A stretch of 64,000 nucleotides of DNA, taken from contig NZ_CP100454.1 of the NCBI RefSeq assembly GCF_024228315.1, positions 1,178,001 through 1,242,000 of the forward strand, in the 5' to 3' direction. The DNA is from Halomarina pelagica (GTDB lineage: Archaea > Halobacteriota > Halobacteria > Halobacteriales > Haloarculaceae). Under the pieces are notes generated by a model. It did no database searches. It was given only the letters and a program-made list of their open reading frames with translations, and was not told the origin of the DNA. A program made the position numbers and the translations under genes. Below are positions 10,920 through 19,278 of this stretch, in pieces. Position 1 is the stretch's first letter. The number at the start of each line of letters is the position of its first letter.

Positions 10920-11390
10920 TCACTCGTCTCGCCGCTCCCCGTCCCCGATCGGCCGGACGAACTGGAGCCCGTCCCGGGGACCGTCGGCGTCGGGGGCGTC
11001 GTAGAAGTCGGGGAGTCGCCGCTCGGCGTCGAAGCCGGCCGACTCGTAGAACCGTCGCGCGCGCTCGTCGTCGACGCGGGCGGTGAGCGTGACCGCCGCC
11101 CCGGCCGCGCCCGCGCGCTCGCAGACCGCGTCGAGGAGGCGCGTCCCGATCCCCTCCCGACGGCGATCCGGCGCGACCGCCAGCTCGGCGAGGTACCACC
11201 GCTCGCCGGGGACGACGAGGGCGTACCCCGCGGGCTCGGATCCGGACACCTCCGCCACGAGGCAGACGGCGGCCCCCTCGACGCCCGCGTCGAGCAGTTC
11301 CGGTTGCGGTTCGGCGAGCGAGGCGCGCTGGACGGCGCGGAGTCGGGACCGATCGGCCGGCGTCGCCTCGCGGACGGTGGGTTCGGTCAT
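10920..11390 (-). CDS. GNAT family N-acetyltransferase
   Basis: A 156-residue acetyl-CoA-dependent acyltransferase. The central AELAVAPDRRREGIGTRLLD is the acetyl-CoA pyrophosphate loop (R/Q-x-x-G-x-G/A) and ARRFYESAGFDAERRL is the usual C-terminal strand-helix. The N-terminus starts VREATPADRSRLRAVQ. It resembles RimI-type enzymes but the substrate is unknown. It is 12 bases downstream of the DUF92 gene on the same strand and probably cotranscribed. Confidence 0.82.
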   Translation of the reverse strand: MTEPTVREATPADRSRLRAVQRASLAEPQPELLDAGVEGAAVCLVAEVSGSEPAGYALVVPGERWYLAELAVAPDRRREGIGTRLLDAVCERAGAAGAAVTLTARVDDERARRFYESAGFDAERRLPDFYDAPDADGPRDGLQFVRPIGDGERRDE

Positions 11391-11402
11391 GGTTCGAGCG
11401 TG

Positions 11403-12755
11403 TCAGAGGGCGACGGGCCCGACGGCGACCGCGAGGCCGCCCGAGACGAGCGCGCCGACGAGCGTCGCGAGGAAGTTGACGCCCTGGTTGTCGATGACGC
11501 CACCGTTGCGCTCGACGGTCGCCCCGAGGACGCTGTCGACGGTCATGCCGACGAAGCCGGCGGCGACGATCACGAGCGTCGGGAGGGGACCGAGACCGAA
11601 GAAGACGGCGGCGATCCCGGCGACGATGCACGCGCCCCCGAGGCCGGCGATCACGCCCTGCCAGGTGACGCCCCCGTCGGTGCCCGGTTGGACGCGTTCG
11701 AGGGTGGTGATGAGCCGCGGGTCGTCGTAGAGGCCGCCGATCTCGCTGGAGAGCGTGTCGCCCATCGCGGCGGCGACGGCCCCGGAGAAGGCGAAGAAGA
11801 AGACGTACTCGGGGAGGCCGATCATCGGGCTCATCGCCGCCCCGAGGACCGCCGCGAGCGCAACGGCGGAGTTCGCGAGGACGTTCCCGCTCCCGCGCGC
11901 GCCGTCGTCCCCCTCGGCGAGGCCGCGCTCGCGCTTCTCCTCGTAGCGGAACTTCGTCGAGAGGCCGCCGATGCCGAAGAAGGAGACGAGCACCGCGAGC
12001 CAGCCGTAGCTACCGAGGATGACCGTGAGAAAGGCGAGGAAGACGCCCGCGAGCATCCCCGTGATCGAGGCGGTCTTGAGCGCGTAGGAGACGTACCCCA
12101 GGACGACGGTGATCGCGAGCCCCGCGAGGACCTGCGTCGGGTCGAGCGCGAGCGAGAGGTCGGCGAACAGCCACAGCACCAGCCCGACGGTGAGCATCAC
12201 CAGCGGATCGTCGCGCTCGAAGAGCATCGACCGCAGCAGCGCCGCGAGGAGCGCGCCCGTCGCGGCCAGGAACAGCGCCGTCGGCGGGTCGAACCCCGTC
12301 GAGACGTCGAGCGCCGCGGCGGCGAGTTGCCCGAGGACGCCCGCCCCGAACGCGCCGACGGCGAACGCGCCGACGGCGACGAAGGCGTCCGCCGTCGCCT
12401 CGCGCGCGCCCGCCTCGGCGAGCACGCCGACGACCAGCAGGAGGACGGTCGCGACGTACACCGCGACGGGCATGCCGAAGCGGAGCGAGAGCAGCGCGAG
12501 GCCGGCACCGGCGAGCGAGAACCCGGCGAGACCGTAGAGGCGGCCCTCCTCGTAGTCGCCCGGCCGGGCGAACAGCTCGAACAGACGACCGCCCTGGTCG
12601 ACGGCCGTGAGGGCGAACAGCGCGACGAGCACGAAGGGGAGCGTCGACGCGACCATCGCGACCCGGGCGTCGACGCGTCCAACGAGCGCGGGCGCGACGA
12701 GCGAGAGCGTCCCGACGACCGCGAACGCCCCCGCGCGCCGGACGGTAGGAACCAC
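11403..12755 (-). CDS. DUF92 (TIGR00297) family integral membrane protein
   Basis: A 450-residue protein with roughly twelve transmembrane segments. The C-terminal half has the DUF92 core: GGLSTKFRYEEKRERGLAEG, GRGSGNVLANSAVA-like sequence (here ARGSGNVLANSAVA), AAMGDTLSSEIG and VQPGTDGGVTWQG. The family includes members thought to act as phytyl-phosphate or CTP-dependent kinases (VTE6-like), so a role in polyprenyl phosphate metabolism is possible; it lies divergent from cis-prenyltransferase genes, consistent with that but not proof. Confidence 0.82.
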   Translation of the reverse strand: MVPTVRRAGAFAVVGTLSLVAPALVGRVDARVAMVASTLPFVLVALFALTAVDQGGRLFELFARPGDYEEGRLYGLAGFSLAGAGLALLSLRFGMPVAVYVATVLLLVVGVLAEAGAREATADAFVAVGAFAVGAFGAGVLGQLAAAALDVSTGFDPPTALFLAATGALLAALLRSMLFERDDPLVMLTVGLVLWLFADLSLALDPTQVLAGLAITVVLGYVSYALKTASITGMLAGVFLAFLTVILGSYGWLAVLVSFFGIGGLSTKFRYEEKRERGLAEGDDGARGSGNVLANSAVALAAVLGAAMSPMIGLPEYVFFFAFSGAVAAAMGDTLSSEIGGLYDDPRLITTLERVQPGTDGGVTWQGVIAGLGGACIVAGIAAVFFGLGPLPTLVIVAAGFVGMTVDSVLGATVERNGGVIDNQGVNFLATLVGALVSGGLAVAVGPVAL

Positions 12756-12868
12756 GCCCTCCGATTCCCCCGACTCGCACTTAATCCTCTCGGGAAGGGG
12801 TGACTGTCATCGCCCGGCGAAGGGGCCGTCCCGTGAGGCTTAGGTCGGTCGACCGTAAACGGGAGCGC

Positions 12869-13477
12869 GTGGGACTCTACGACCGGTACCTCGCCGCCCG
12901 CGCGCGGCGGAGCGACGCCGACTCGCCGCGCACCATCGCGCTCGTCATCACCGAGCGCGACCTGCTCGAGCCGGGGGCCTACGGGACGCTCGAGTCGTTC
13001 CTCGGGTGGGCGTTCGACTACGGCGCGGAGCGCGTGATGGTGTACGTCTCGGTGCTCGACGAGGCCGTCGTGACGACGCTCCGGGGGTCGCTCGAGCGCA
13101 TCGACGCGCCCCGGGCGCTGGCGGTGCGCGGTCCCGGCGACGACGAGCGCGCCGACGCCCCCATCCAGGTGAGCATCGGGCTCGGCGGGAAGGCGGAGTT
13201 CGCGAACGCCGTGCGCGACGTCTCGCGGGCGGTCGAGCGCGGCGACCTCGCGAGCGGCGAGATCGCGGAGGAGCACATCGAGGCCGCCCTCGTCTTCCCG
13301 ACCGCGCCCGACCTGGTCATCAAGACGGGCGCGGAGCGCCTCTCGGACTTCATGATCTGGCAGTCGGTCTACTCCGAACTCTACTTCACCGACGTCAACT
13401 GGCGGGACTTCCGGAAGCGGGACTTCCTCCGCGCGGTGCGCGACTACCAGGACCGACAGCGGCGGTTCGGACGCTGA
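12869..13477 (+). CDS. cis-prenyltransferase-family paralogue lacking the catalytic motif
   Basis: A 202-residue member of the undecaprenyl diphosphate synthase family. The start is GTG 12869 (VGLYDRYLAARARRSD); an upstream ATG at 12800 adds residues that look non-coding. The conserved C-terminal part is present (DLVIKTGAERLSDFMIWQSV, YSELYFTDVNW, FLRAVRDYQDRQRRFGR), including the RRFG terminus. The N-terminal substrate-binding motif HxAxIxDGNRR of true synthases is replaced by RTIALVITERDL, so the catalytic Asp and Arg pair are gone. It is probably a non-catalytic partner of the complete synthase at 14875-15792. Confidence 0.78.
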   Translation: MGLYDRYLAARARRSDADSPRTIALVITERDLLEPGAYGTLESFLGWAFDYGAERVMVYVSVLDEAVVTTLRGSLERIDAPRALAVRGPGDDERADAPIQVSIGLGGKAEFANAVRDVSRAVERGDLASGEIAEEHIEAALVFPTAPDLVIKTGAERLSDFMIWQSVYSELYFTDVNWRDFRKRDFLRAVRDYQDRQRRFGR

Positions 13478-13624
13478 GCGCCAGCGAAGCGTCCGAACGT
13501 CGTCGCGAGCGAGGTGGTGGCCGACGCCGAAGGACCTCCGACGCTCGGCGCGTCGAGGTCGAGGTAATGTCGCCACACACGAAAGAGCAGAAAGTACACA
13601 ACCTCCCAGTGTGACAGGGTACCC

Positions 13625-13837
13625 ATGAACGCCCACGTCGACGTACCCCTCGGCCGCATCGCCCCGCAGCTACTCGCACTGCTGACGTTTCCGCTCGTCT
13701 TCTACTTCGTGGTGACCTCGAGCCTCGATCAGTACGCCTCCCTTCCGCTGGCCCTGTTCGCCTCGTGGCTCGTGTACTACGCCGTCTCGAACCGCGAGGA
13801 ACTCCTCGCGAGGGTGAGCGATCGCGGACGGGGGTGA
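13625..13837 (+). CDS. small two-helix membrane protein
   Basis: A 70-residue protein with two hydrophobic segments (LLALLTFPLVFYFVVTS and LPLALFASWLVYYAVS) and a short basic tail. I do not recognise a family. It lies between the prenyltransferase paralogue and the patatin gene on the same strand, 12 bases before the patatin, so it is likely part of that transcript. Confidence 0.6.
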   Translation: MNAHVDVPLGRIAPQLLALLTFPLVFYFVVTSSLDQYASLPLALFASWLVYYAVSNREELLARVSDRGRG

Positions 13838-13849
13838 GGGTCGCGACCG

Positions 13850-14860
13850 ATGAGCGACGACGACCCGACGAAGGTCGCGATCGCGTGTCAGGGCGGCGGG
13901 AGCCACACCGCGTTCACGGCGGGCGTGCTCCGGCGACTCCTCCGCGAGCGGCCCTCGGACGTGGAGATCGTCGGGCTGAGCGGGACGTCCGGCGGCGCGA
14001 TCTGCGCGCTCGCGGCGTGGTACGGCCTGCTGACGGACGGAGAGGGGCGGGCCGTCGACCTGCTCGAGTCGATCTGGGACGACCTCGCCGCCGACGGCCT
14101 CGCGGAGCGGTCGGCGAACGCGCTGCTCGTCTGGACCTCGCGCGCGCTCGAGAGCGGGCTCCCGATCCCGCAGTTCAGCCCCTACCACGTCCCGACCGCG
14201 GCGCTCGGACGGGATCGGCTCCGCGACGTGCTCGAGGCGCACGTCCGCTTCGATCGGCTCCCGGCGCTCGTCGACTCGGCGTCCCCGACGCTCCTGATCG
14301 GGACGGTCGACGTCAACAACGGCGAGTTCAAGACGGTCGTCAACGAGGGGATCACGGCCGACGCGGTGCTCGCCTCCGCCGCGGTGCCGACCCTGTTCGA
14401 GGCGGTGCGACTCGAGCGGACGGCCCCGCACCTCGATCCGGACGTGTACGACGGCGACCTCCACTGGGACGGCCTCTTCTCGCAGAACCCGCCGATCAGG
14501 GAGTTCCTCGACGTCCCCGACGTCGCCGAGGAGAAGCCCGACGAGATCTGGATCGTCCGGATCAACCCCAAGGAGCGGCGGGGCGAGCCGACCTCGCTCG
14601 AGGAGATCGCCGACCGCAGGAACGAACTCGCCGGGAACCTCTCGCTCGAACAGGAGGTGGGCTTCATCGAGCAGGTCAACGAGTGGCTCCGGGCCGACCC
14701 GCCGAAGCTCCGCGGCGAGTACAAGCCGATCGAGATCCGGTGGATCGAACTCGACGAACGCCTCTCGACGGCGTCGAAACTCGACCGGAGTCCGGCGTTC
14801 CTCCGCGACCTGATGGCGGAGGGGGACGCGCGGGCGGAGCGGTTCCTGGATCGGCGGTAG
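13850..14860 (+). CDS. patatin-like phospholipase family protein
   Basis: A 336-residue lipid acyl hydrolase. The oxyanion-hole glycine-rich segment is CQGGGSHTAFTAGVL (about residue 12), the nucleophile elbow GxSxG is GLSGTSGGAICALAAW (Ser about residue 45), and the catalytic Asp is in WDGLFSQNPPI, where the usual DGG is DGL. RINPKER follows, as in bacterial relatives. It would hydrolyse membrane lipid acyl esters or other esters; haloarchaeal lipids are ether-linked, so the natural substrate is uncertain. It is convergent with uppS. Confidence 0.87.
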   Translation: MSDDDPTKVAIACQGGGSHTAFTAGVLRRLLRERPSDVEIVGLSGTSGGAICALAAWYGLLTDGEGRAVDLLESIWDDLAADGLAERSANALLVWTSRALESGLPIPQFSPYHVPTAALGRDRLRDVLEAHVRFDRLPALVDSASPTLLIGTVDVNNGEFKTVVNEGITADAVLASAAVPTLFEAVRLERTAPHLDPDVYDGDLHWDGLFSQNPPIREFLDVPDVAEEKPDEIWIVRINPKERRGEPTSLEEIADRRNELAGNLSLEQEVGFIEQVNEWLRADPPKLRGEYKPIEIRWIELDERLSTASKLDRSPAFLRDLMAEGDARAERFLDRR

Positions 14861-14874
14861 GGCGAGAGGCCGGC

Positions 14875-15792
14875 TCAGTCCGCGGTCAGTTCGATCTCGA
14901 CCTCCTCGACGCGCTCGTCGGAGAGGTCGATGTCGGCGTTCTCGCTGCGCAGGCGGCCGAGCAGTCGCTGGCGTTCGTCCGCGCCGACGGCCTTGAGCAG
15001 GGCGACGGCGCGCTCCGCGCGCGTGCGCTGCCAGGACTCGCGGCGCGACTGGTAGGTGCGGACCGCCCGGAGGAAGTCGACGCGCGAGAACTCCGGCCAG
15101 TAGGGCGCACAGAAGAAGACGGCGGCCTCGTTGCCGTTCGCGTGCCAGGGGAGGAAGTTGCTGGTGCGCTCGTCGCCGCCGGTGCGGATGATGAGGTCGA
15201 CGGCGCGGGCGGGCCGTTCGGAGAGTCGCTCCTCGATCGTCGAGACGTCGACCGCGTCGCTCGACAGGTCACCGCGCTCGACGGCAGCGGCGATGTCGCG
15301 GGCCGCGCCGAGCAGTTCGGCGCGGCCACCGTAGCCGAGCGCGACGTTGAGGTACTGGCTGTCGTAGCCCTCGGTCTGCGCCTCGGCGTAGTCGACGGCG
15401 GTGCGGACGCGCTCCGGCAGGCGGTGGAGCTGTCCGATCGCGCGGACGCGCACCCGCTCCTCGTGGACCCTCGGCTCGTCGGCGAACTGGTAGAGCTTCT
15501 CCTCGATGAGGTCGAACAGCTCGGCGCGTTCGGCGGGCGGGCGGTCGAAGTTCTCCGTCGAGAAGGTGTAGAGGGTCAGTTCCTCGATGCCGAGGTCGGC
15601 ACACCAGTCGAGCATCGCCTCGGCCGTCTTGGCCCCGGCGCGGTGACCCGCGGCGCTTCCCTGTCCGCGCCGGTCGGCGTACCGGCGGTTGCCGTCCTGG
15701 ATGACGGCGACGTGTGTCGGCACGCCGGAGAGTTCGCGTTCGAGAAGTCGCTCGTAGAGACCTCGCACCGCTCGCCGCAGCCGCCGAACCAT
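14875..15792 (-). CDS. uppS: polyprenyl diphosphate synthase (cis-prenyltransferase)
   Basis: A 305-residue cis-prenyltransferase. The catalytic motif is HVAVIQDGNRRYADRRG (Asp33), then LYTFSTENFDRP and DLIIRTGGDERTSNFLPW. It condenses isopentenyl diphosphate onto an allylic primer to make the long polyprenyl carrier that, in haloarchaea, becomes dolichyl phosphate for protein N-glycosylation. The usual C-terminal RRFG is absent: the equivalent region reads YQSRRESWQRTR and continues into an extra acidic tail. The gene is divergent from the cold-shock gene. Confidence 0.9.
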   Translation of the reverse strand: MVRRLRRAVRGLYERLLERELSGVPTHVAVIQDGNRRYADRRGQGSAAGHRAGAKTAEAMLDWCADLGIEELTLYTFSTENFDRPPAERAELFDLIEEKLYQFADEPRVHEERVRVRAIGQLHRLPERVRTAVDYAEAQTEGYDSQYLNVALGYGGRAELLGAARDIAAAVERGDLSSDAVDVSTIEERLSERPARAVDLIIRTGGDERTSNFLPWHANGNEAAVFFCAPYWPEFSRVDFLRAVRTYQSRRESWQRTRAERAVALLKAVGADERQRLLGRLRSENADIDLSDERVEEVEIELTAD

Positions 15793-15858
15793 AGGCGTGT
15801 GATTTTCTGCGGGAGGTATGAGTCTTTTGACAGAGGTCGGTCGGGGGCGGGCCGTAGC

Positions 15859-15867
15859 CTTTTACTA
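15859..15867 (+). promoter_or_regulatory. TATA-like box of the cold-shock gene
   Basis: CTTTTACTA lies about 30 bases before the cold-shock ATG at 15893, the distance expected for a leaderless or nearly leaderless haloarchaeal transcript. Confidence 0.4.
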
Positions 15868-15892
15868 CGATGACGACGAGAGGGATAGTGTA

Positions 15893-16087
15893 ATGGCGAC
15901 CGGTACGGTTGACTTCTTCAACGATACGGGCGGTTACGGCTTCATCACGACAGACGAGTCCGACGAGGACGTGTTCTTCCACATGGAGGACGTCGGCGGA
16001 CCGGACCTCGAGGAGGGCCAGGAGGTGGAGTTCGAGATCGTGCAGGCCGACAAGGGCCCGCGAGCGAAGAACCTGAAGCGACTGTAG
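15893..16087 (+). CDS. cold-shock domain protein
   Basis: A 64-residue single-domain cold-shock protein, a five-stranded barrel that binds single-stranded RNA or DNA. MATGTVDFFNDTGGYGFI carries RNP1 and VFFHMEDV carries RNP2. The internal ATG at 15893 is used because family members begin MA(T/K)GTV; an in-frame upstream start at 15818 would precede the likely promoter. It is strongly acidic, as usual in haloarchaea. A short hairpin with a T run follows the stop codon. Confidence 0.92.
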   Translation: MATGTVDFFNDTGGYGFITTDESDEDVFFHMEDVGGPDLEEGQEVEFEIVQADKGPRAKNLKRL

Positions 16088-16090
16088 ACG

Positions 16091-16111
16091 AAACGGCGGT
16101 AGACCGTTTTT
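16091..16111 (+). terminator. hairpin and T-run after the cold-shock gene
   Basis: AAACGG at 16091-16096 pairs with CCGTTT at 16104-16109 around a 7-base loop, followed by further T residues. It starts four bases after the cold-shock stop codon. Confidence 0.45.
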
Positions 16112-16220
16112 GTGCTCCCGTCGGCGTCGGTCACGACGGCTCCGGCCGGGAGTCGACCCGAGGACGTCCCCGAGCGGATGCGACCGTGAGGCGTAAGCCG
16201 CTCGCCGGCGAGCGTCCCGC

Positions 16221-16616
16221 ATGGACGCGATCGACGACGACCTGTACGCGCGCACCAAGGCGCTCCTGGAACCGGGCGACATCGAACTCAACGGTCTCAT
16301 CCTCCACACCGACCTCACGGGCGACGACGAGTCGCGACTGCACGAGACGACCCTCGAGGTGGGGGACGTCATCGCCGACCACGCGGGGAAGGGCGACTGG
16401 TACGTCTACTCCGGCAACGACGACTCGCGCTTCGGGTTGAACCAGCACCAGGGGCTCACCATCGCGGAGGACGAGTTCGTCTGGGAGTGCCAGCAGCTCC
16501 TCCGTGACGGGACCTTCGACGTGGTGTTCTACTACGAGGCGGACGCGGACCAGTCCGCCATCGTCGCGGCCGTCGAGAACCTCGGGTATCGCGTCAGCAG
16601 CGTCGAGGGCGACTAG
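16221..16616 (+). CDS. conserved haloarchaeal protein, probably DUF5778
   Basis: A 131-residue soluble acidic protein starting MDAIDDDLYARTKALLEPGD. The opening and the ELNGLILHTD segment resemble the haloarchaeal DUF5778 family; I recall this from the pattern of the sequence and cannot confirm it. It has no signal peptide, membrane segment or recognisable catalytic motif. It seems to be a single-gene unit. Confidence 0.65.
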   Translation: MDAIDDDLYARTKALLEPGDIELNGLILHTDLTGDDESRLHETTLEVGDVIADHAGKGDWYVYSGNDDSRFGLNQHQGLTIAEDEFVWECQQLLRDGTFDVVFYYEADADQSAIVAAVENLGYRVSSVEGD

Positions 16617-16755
16617 CCGCGACGCCGGATACCCGGACGCCGGGATCGCTACGTTCCGACGAGTGCACAGTTACGGGGGAGTACGATCCGACGAGAGTCG
16701 CCGCGCCGGGGACGCGGCTCGACGAGTTCGCGGCGCTCCGCACCGTCGGCGACGC

Positions 16756-16914
16756 CTAGGCGCAGTCGGGACAGCGCCCGTTCCACTCAGACCGGTTCGC
16801 CGGCCCGACGACGCCCTCGATACGCAGGTTCCTCCAGCCCTCGGCCCGCGCCTCGTGCTCGTCGACGAACTCCGCGCCGCGCCCGCAGTTGTCGCAGATG
16901 ACGAAGACACTCAC
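16756..16914 (-). CDS. small zinc-ribbon protein
   Basis: A 52-residue protein with two CxxC knuckles (ICDNCGRG near the start and GRCPDC at the end) that should bind one zinc ion. The start is GTG 16914 (VSVFVICDNC); the much longer in-frame extension upstream is low-complexity and precedes the TATA box at 16938-16945. Tiny two-CxxC zinc fingers are numerous in haloarchaea and mostly of unknown role, likely protein or nucleic acid binding. Confidence 0.65.
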   Translation of the reverse strand: MSVFVICDNCGRGAEFVDEHEARAEGWRNLRIEGVVGPANRSEWNGRCPDCA

Positions 16915-16937
16915 GGTACGTGGTATCTCGCCCCGAC

Positions 16938-16945
16938 GTATATAG
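16938..16945 (-). promoter_or_regulatory. TATA box of the small zinc-ribbon gene
   Basis: On the minus strand CTATATAC lies 24 bases before the GTG start, which supports that start and a leaderless transcript. Confidence 0.5.
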
Positions 16946-17116
16946 CCGTCACGTTCGGCGCGTCGGCGCGGGGGACCGTCGCACGGCCCGTAGTCCGTAG
17001 AATCGAAAGCTGAGATCGGGTGACGCCGTCGTATCGGAGGGGGAACGGGATTAAGCCGCGCGCGCCTCCGTCTAGGTGCAGTCGGGGACCGGCTGCGAAC
17101 ACCGAGGTGAGAGATA

Positions 17117-17482
17117 TTGACAACCACGTTCGACAGCGAGAGAATCGCCACGCTCGCGCTCCTCGTGCTCGGGGCGCTCATCCTCCTGCCCGCGCTGTTC
17201 GCGGGCGTCGGGATGATGGGCGGCGGAACGCCGATGATGGGGTGGGGGTACGGCCGCGCGTCCGGCTGGATGTTCACCGTGGGGTGGATCGTCCAGCTCC
17301 TCGTTCCCCTGGCGCTCGTCGGGTTCGCGTACCTGCTGTACCGCGCGGCGACGGGCGGGCCCGACCGCGGCGCGGGCGGACGCGACCGCGTCGTTGAGGA
17401 ACTGCGGTCCGCCTACGCCCGCGGCGACCTCACGGACGACGAGTTCGACCGACGACGGGAGCGGCTCTCCCGGGAGGAGTGA
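17117..17482 (+). CDS. SHOCT domain membrane protein
   Basis: A 121-residue protein with two transmembrane segments (IATLALLVLGALILLPALF and a second around WIVQLLVPLALVGFAYLL) separated by a Met/Gly-rich loop (GMMGGGTPMMGWGYG). It ends in a SHOCT motif, LRSAYARGDLTDDEFDRRRE, a short helix pair common in prokaryotic membrane proteins and thought to mediate oligomerisation. The listed start is TTG at 17117, the first in-frame start; no better candidate is seen before the first helix. The Met-rich loop could bind a soft metal. Confidence 0.7.
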   Translation: MTTTFDSERIATLALLVLGALILLPALFAGVGMMGGGTPMMGWGYGRASGWMFTVGWIVQLLVPLALVGFAYLLYRAATGGPDRGAGGRDRVVEELRSAYARGDLTDDEFDRRRERLSREE

Positions 17483-17675
17483 TCGACGCGGACCGCGGGG
17501 TTCGAACCGCGCGCGGCCGATCGCGTCCCGCTTCGTTCCTGGCGACTCGGCTTCACGTAAGGATGAGCGTCACCGACGACCGTGACGGCCCGAGAACATC
17601 GCGAGCGCCGCGCTGACCGCGACCGCCGCGACCGCCGAACTCATCTTCGTCGCGCGCCTACAAGGAACGTACACG

Positions 17676-18116
17676 ATGTCGTCCGCCCCGTACCTCGCGT
17701 GGACCGCCTTCGGCGTGCTCGGGACGCTCGTCGTGACCGCGGCGGCGTGGGAGTTGCTCCGCCAGGCCGCGCCCGCCGTCGCCGCCCGGTCCGGCTACGT
17801 GGAGCGCTTCGCGGTCTTCGGGCAGGCGCTCGACGGCGTCTCGACGCTCGTCGGCGTCGACGCCCTCTCGTTCGTGGAACTGGTCCCGATCTCGCGGGCG
17901 ATCCTGGAGGTCGCGGCGGGGCTACCGACTGCGCCGCTGTTCGGCACCGGCTGGCTGTTCGTGCTGGTGAAACTCGGCGTCGCGCTCGCCGTGGTGGTCG
18001 CCGTCGCCGACCTCCGCGGCTCCGACGACGACTACCGCCGGGCCGTGCTGATCGCGGCGGGCCTCGTCGGACTCCTCCCCGGCCTGAGCAACCTCCTGCT
18101 GTACGCGACGGCGTAG
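17676..18116 (+). CDS. DUF63-like membrane protein, about half the usual family length
   Basis: A 146-residue protein with about four transmembrane segments. FGQALDGVSTLVGVD, FVELVPISRAI, GTGWLFVLVKLGVAL and GLVGLLPGLSNLL correspond to the C-terminal half of the archaeal DUF63 family, whose members are normally about twice as long. The 194 bases upstream are too short to hold the missing half and contain a promoter-like CTACAAG. It may be a stable short form or a truncated gene. Function is unknown. Confidence 0.6.
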   Translation: MSSAPYLAWTAFGVLGTLVVTAAAWELLRQAAPAVAARSGYVERFAVFGQALDGVSTLVGVDALSFVELVPISRAILEVAAGLPTAPLFGTGWLFVLVKLGVALAVVVAVADLRGSDDDYRRAVLIAAGLVGLLPGLSNLLLYATA

Positions 18117-18198
18117 CTCGACGCACGGCCCCGCGGCGTCGAGACGCCGCGGGCGTCCGAACGGGGCGCTTATACGCCGGTAGCCCGGACGATCGGAC

Positions 18199-19278
18199 AT
18201 GACTACGGCCGAGCGGTTGGATCGCGTCGACCGGGCGATCGTCAACGCCTATCAGGGCGGGTTCCCGGTCGTCGAACGACCCTTCGAACCGGCGGCGGCG
18301 GCCCTCCGCGACCGCGGTATCGAACTCTCGGCGGACGACCTCCTCGCGCGGATCCGACGCCTCGACGAGGGAGGCGTCCTGACGCGGTTCGGCGCGCTCG
18401 TCGACGCCGAGGCCATCGGCGGGACGGCGACGCTCGTGGCGATGCACGCGCCCGAGGAGCGGTTCGACGAGGTGGCCGACCTGGTGAACGCCCACCGCGA
18501 GGTGGCGCACAACTACGAGCGCGAACACCCCCACCTCAACATGTGGTTCGTCGTGAGCGTGGCGGGCGGGGACGGCGAAACCGCGAGCGACCGGGTCGAG
18601 GCGGTCCTCGCGGACATCGAGGCCGAGACGGGGCAGCCGACGTACGACATGCCGAAGCTGCGGGAGTTCCGCGTCGAGGCGAAGTTCCTCCTCGACGGTC
18701 CCATTCCGGAGGGCGACGTGGACCTCTCGCACCTCGGGCCGGCGGTGGAGCCGTCGGGGCGGACGACCCTCACGCCCGCCGAGCGCGACCTCGTCCTCGA
18801 GATCCAGGGCGGCCTCCCGCTCACCGCGACGCCGTACGCCGACGTCGCGGACGCGATCGGCCGTGACCCCGAGTGGGTCGTCCGGACGATAAAGCGGTTC
18901 GACGCAGAGGGGAAGATCAGGCGCGTCGGCGTCGTCCCCAACCACTACGCGCTCGGCTACACCGAGAACGGGATGACGGTCTGGAACGTCCCCGACGGGG
19001 TCGTCGAGACCGTCGGCCCGGCGGTCGCGTCGCTCGACTTCGTCACGCACTGCTACCAGCGACCGCGCCACGAACCCGTCTGGCCGTACAACTTCTTCGC
19101 GATGACCCACGGCCGCTCGGAGGAGGAGAGCCGGGAACGGATCGAGCGGGTGCACGAGGTCATGAGCGAGCACTGGGACGTGGGCGAGGACGACTGGGAC
19201 ACGCTGTTCTCGACGCGCATCCTCAAGAAGACGGGCATCCGGATGGCAGAACGGGCGGAGGCCAACACCCGACCGTGA
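18199..19278 (+). CDS. siroheme decarboxylase, fused AhbA/AhbB-type (Lrp/AsnC fold)
   Basis: A 359-residue protein made of two tandem Lrp/AsnC-like units (residues about 1-165 and 185-350), each with a winged-helix start and a ferredoxin-like half. Such proteins are often labelled transcription regulators, but the second unit has CYQRPRHEPVWPYNFFAM and the first YEREHPHLNMWFVV, the pattern of siroheme decarboxylase subunits AhbA/AhbB, which convert siroheme to 12,18-didecarboxysiroheme on the alternative heme pathway. The gene order with a siroheme-forming dehydrogenase and hemA, all coupled by overlaps, supports the enzyme role. Confidence 0.82.
   Translation: MTTAERLDRVDRAIVNAYQGGFPVVERPFEPAAAALRDRGIELSADDLLARIRRLDEGGVLTRFGALVDAEAIGGTATLVAMHAPEERFDEVADLVNAHREVAHNYEREHPHLNMWFVVSVAGGDGETASDRVEAVLADIEAETGQPTYDMPKLREFRVEAKFLLDGPIPEGDVDLSHLGPAVEPSGRTTLTPAERDLVLEIQGGLPLTATPYADVADAIGRDPEWVVRTIKRFDAEGKIRRVGVVPNHYALGYTENGMTVWNVPDGVVETVGPAVASLDFVTHCYQRPRHEPVWPYNFFAMTHGRSEEESRERIERVHEVMSEHWDVGEDDWDTLFSTRILKKTGIRMAERAEANTRP

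Noticed and set aside
17495-17520. tRNA T-arm-like GGGTTCGAACC sequence
   Set aside because: The flanks do not pair into a T-stem and there is no acceptor stem, D-arm or anticodon arm nearby; it is a short inverted repeat.
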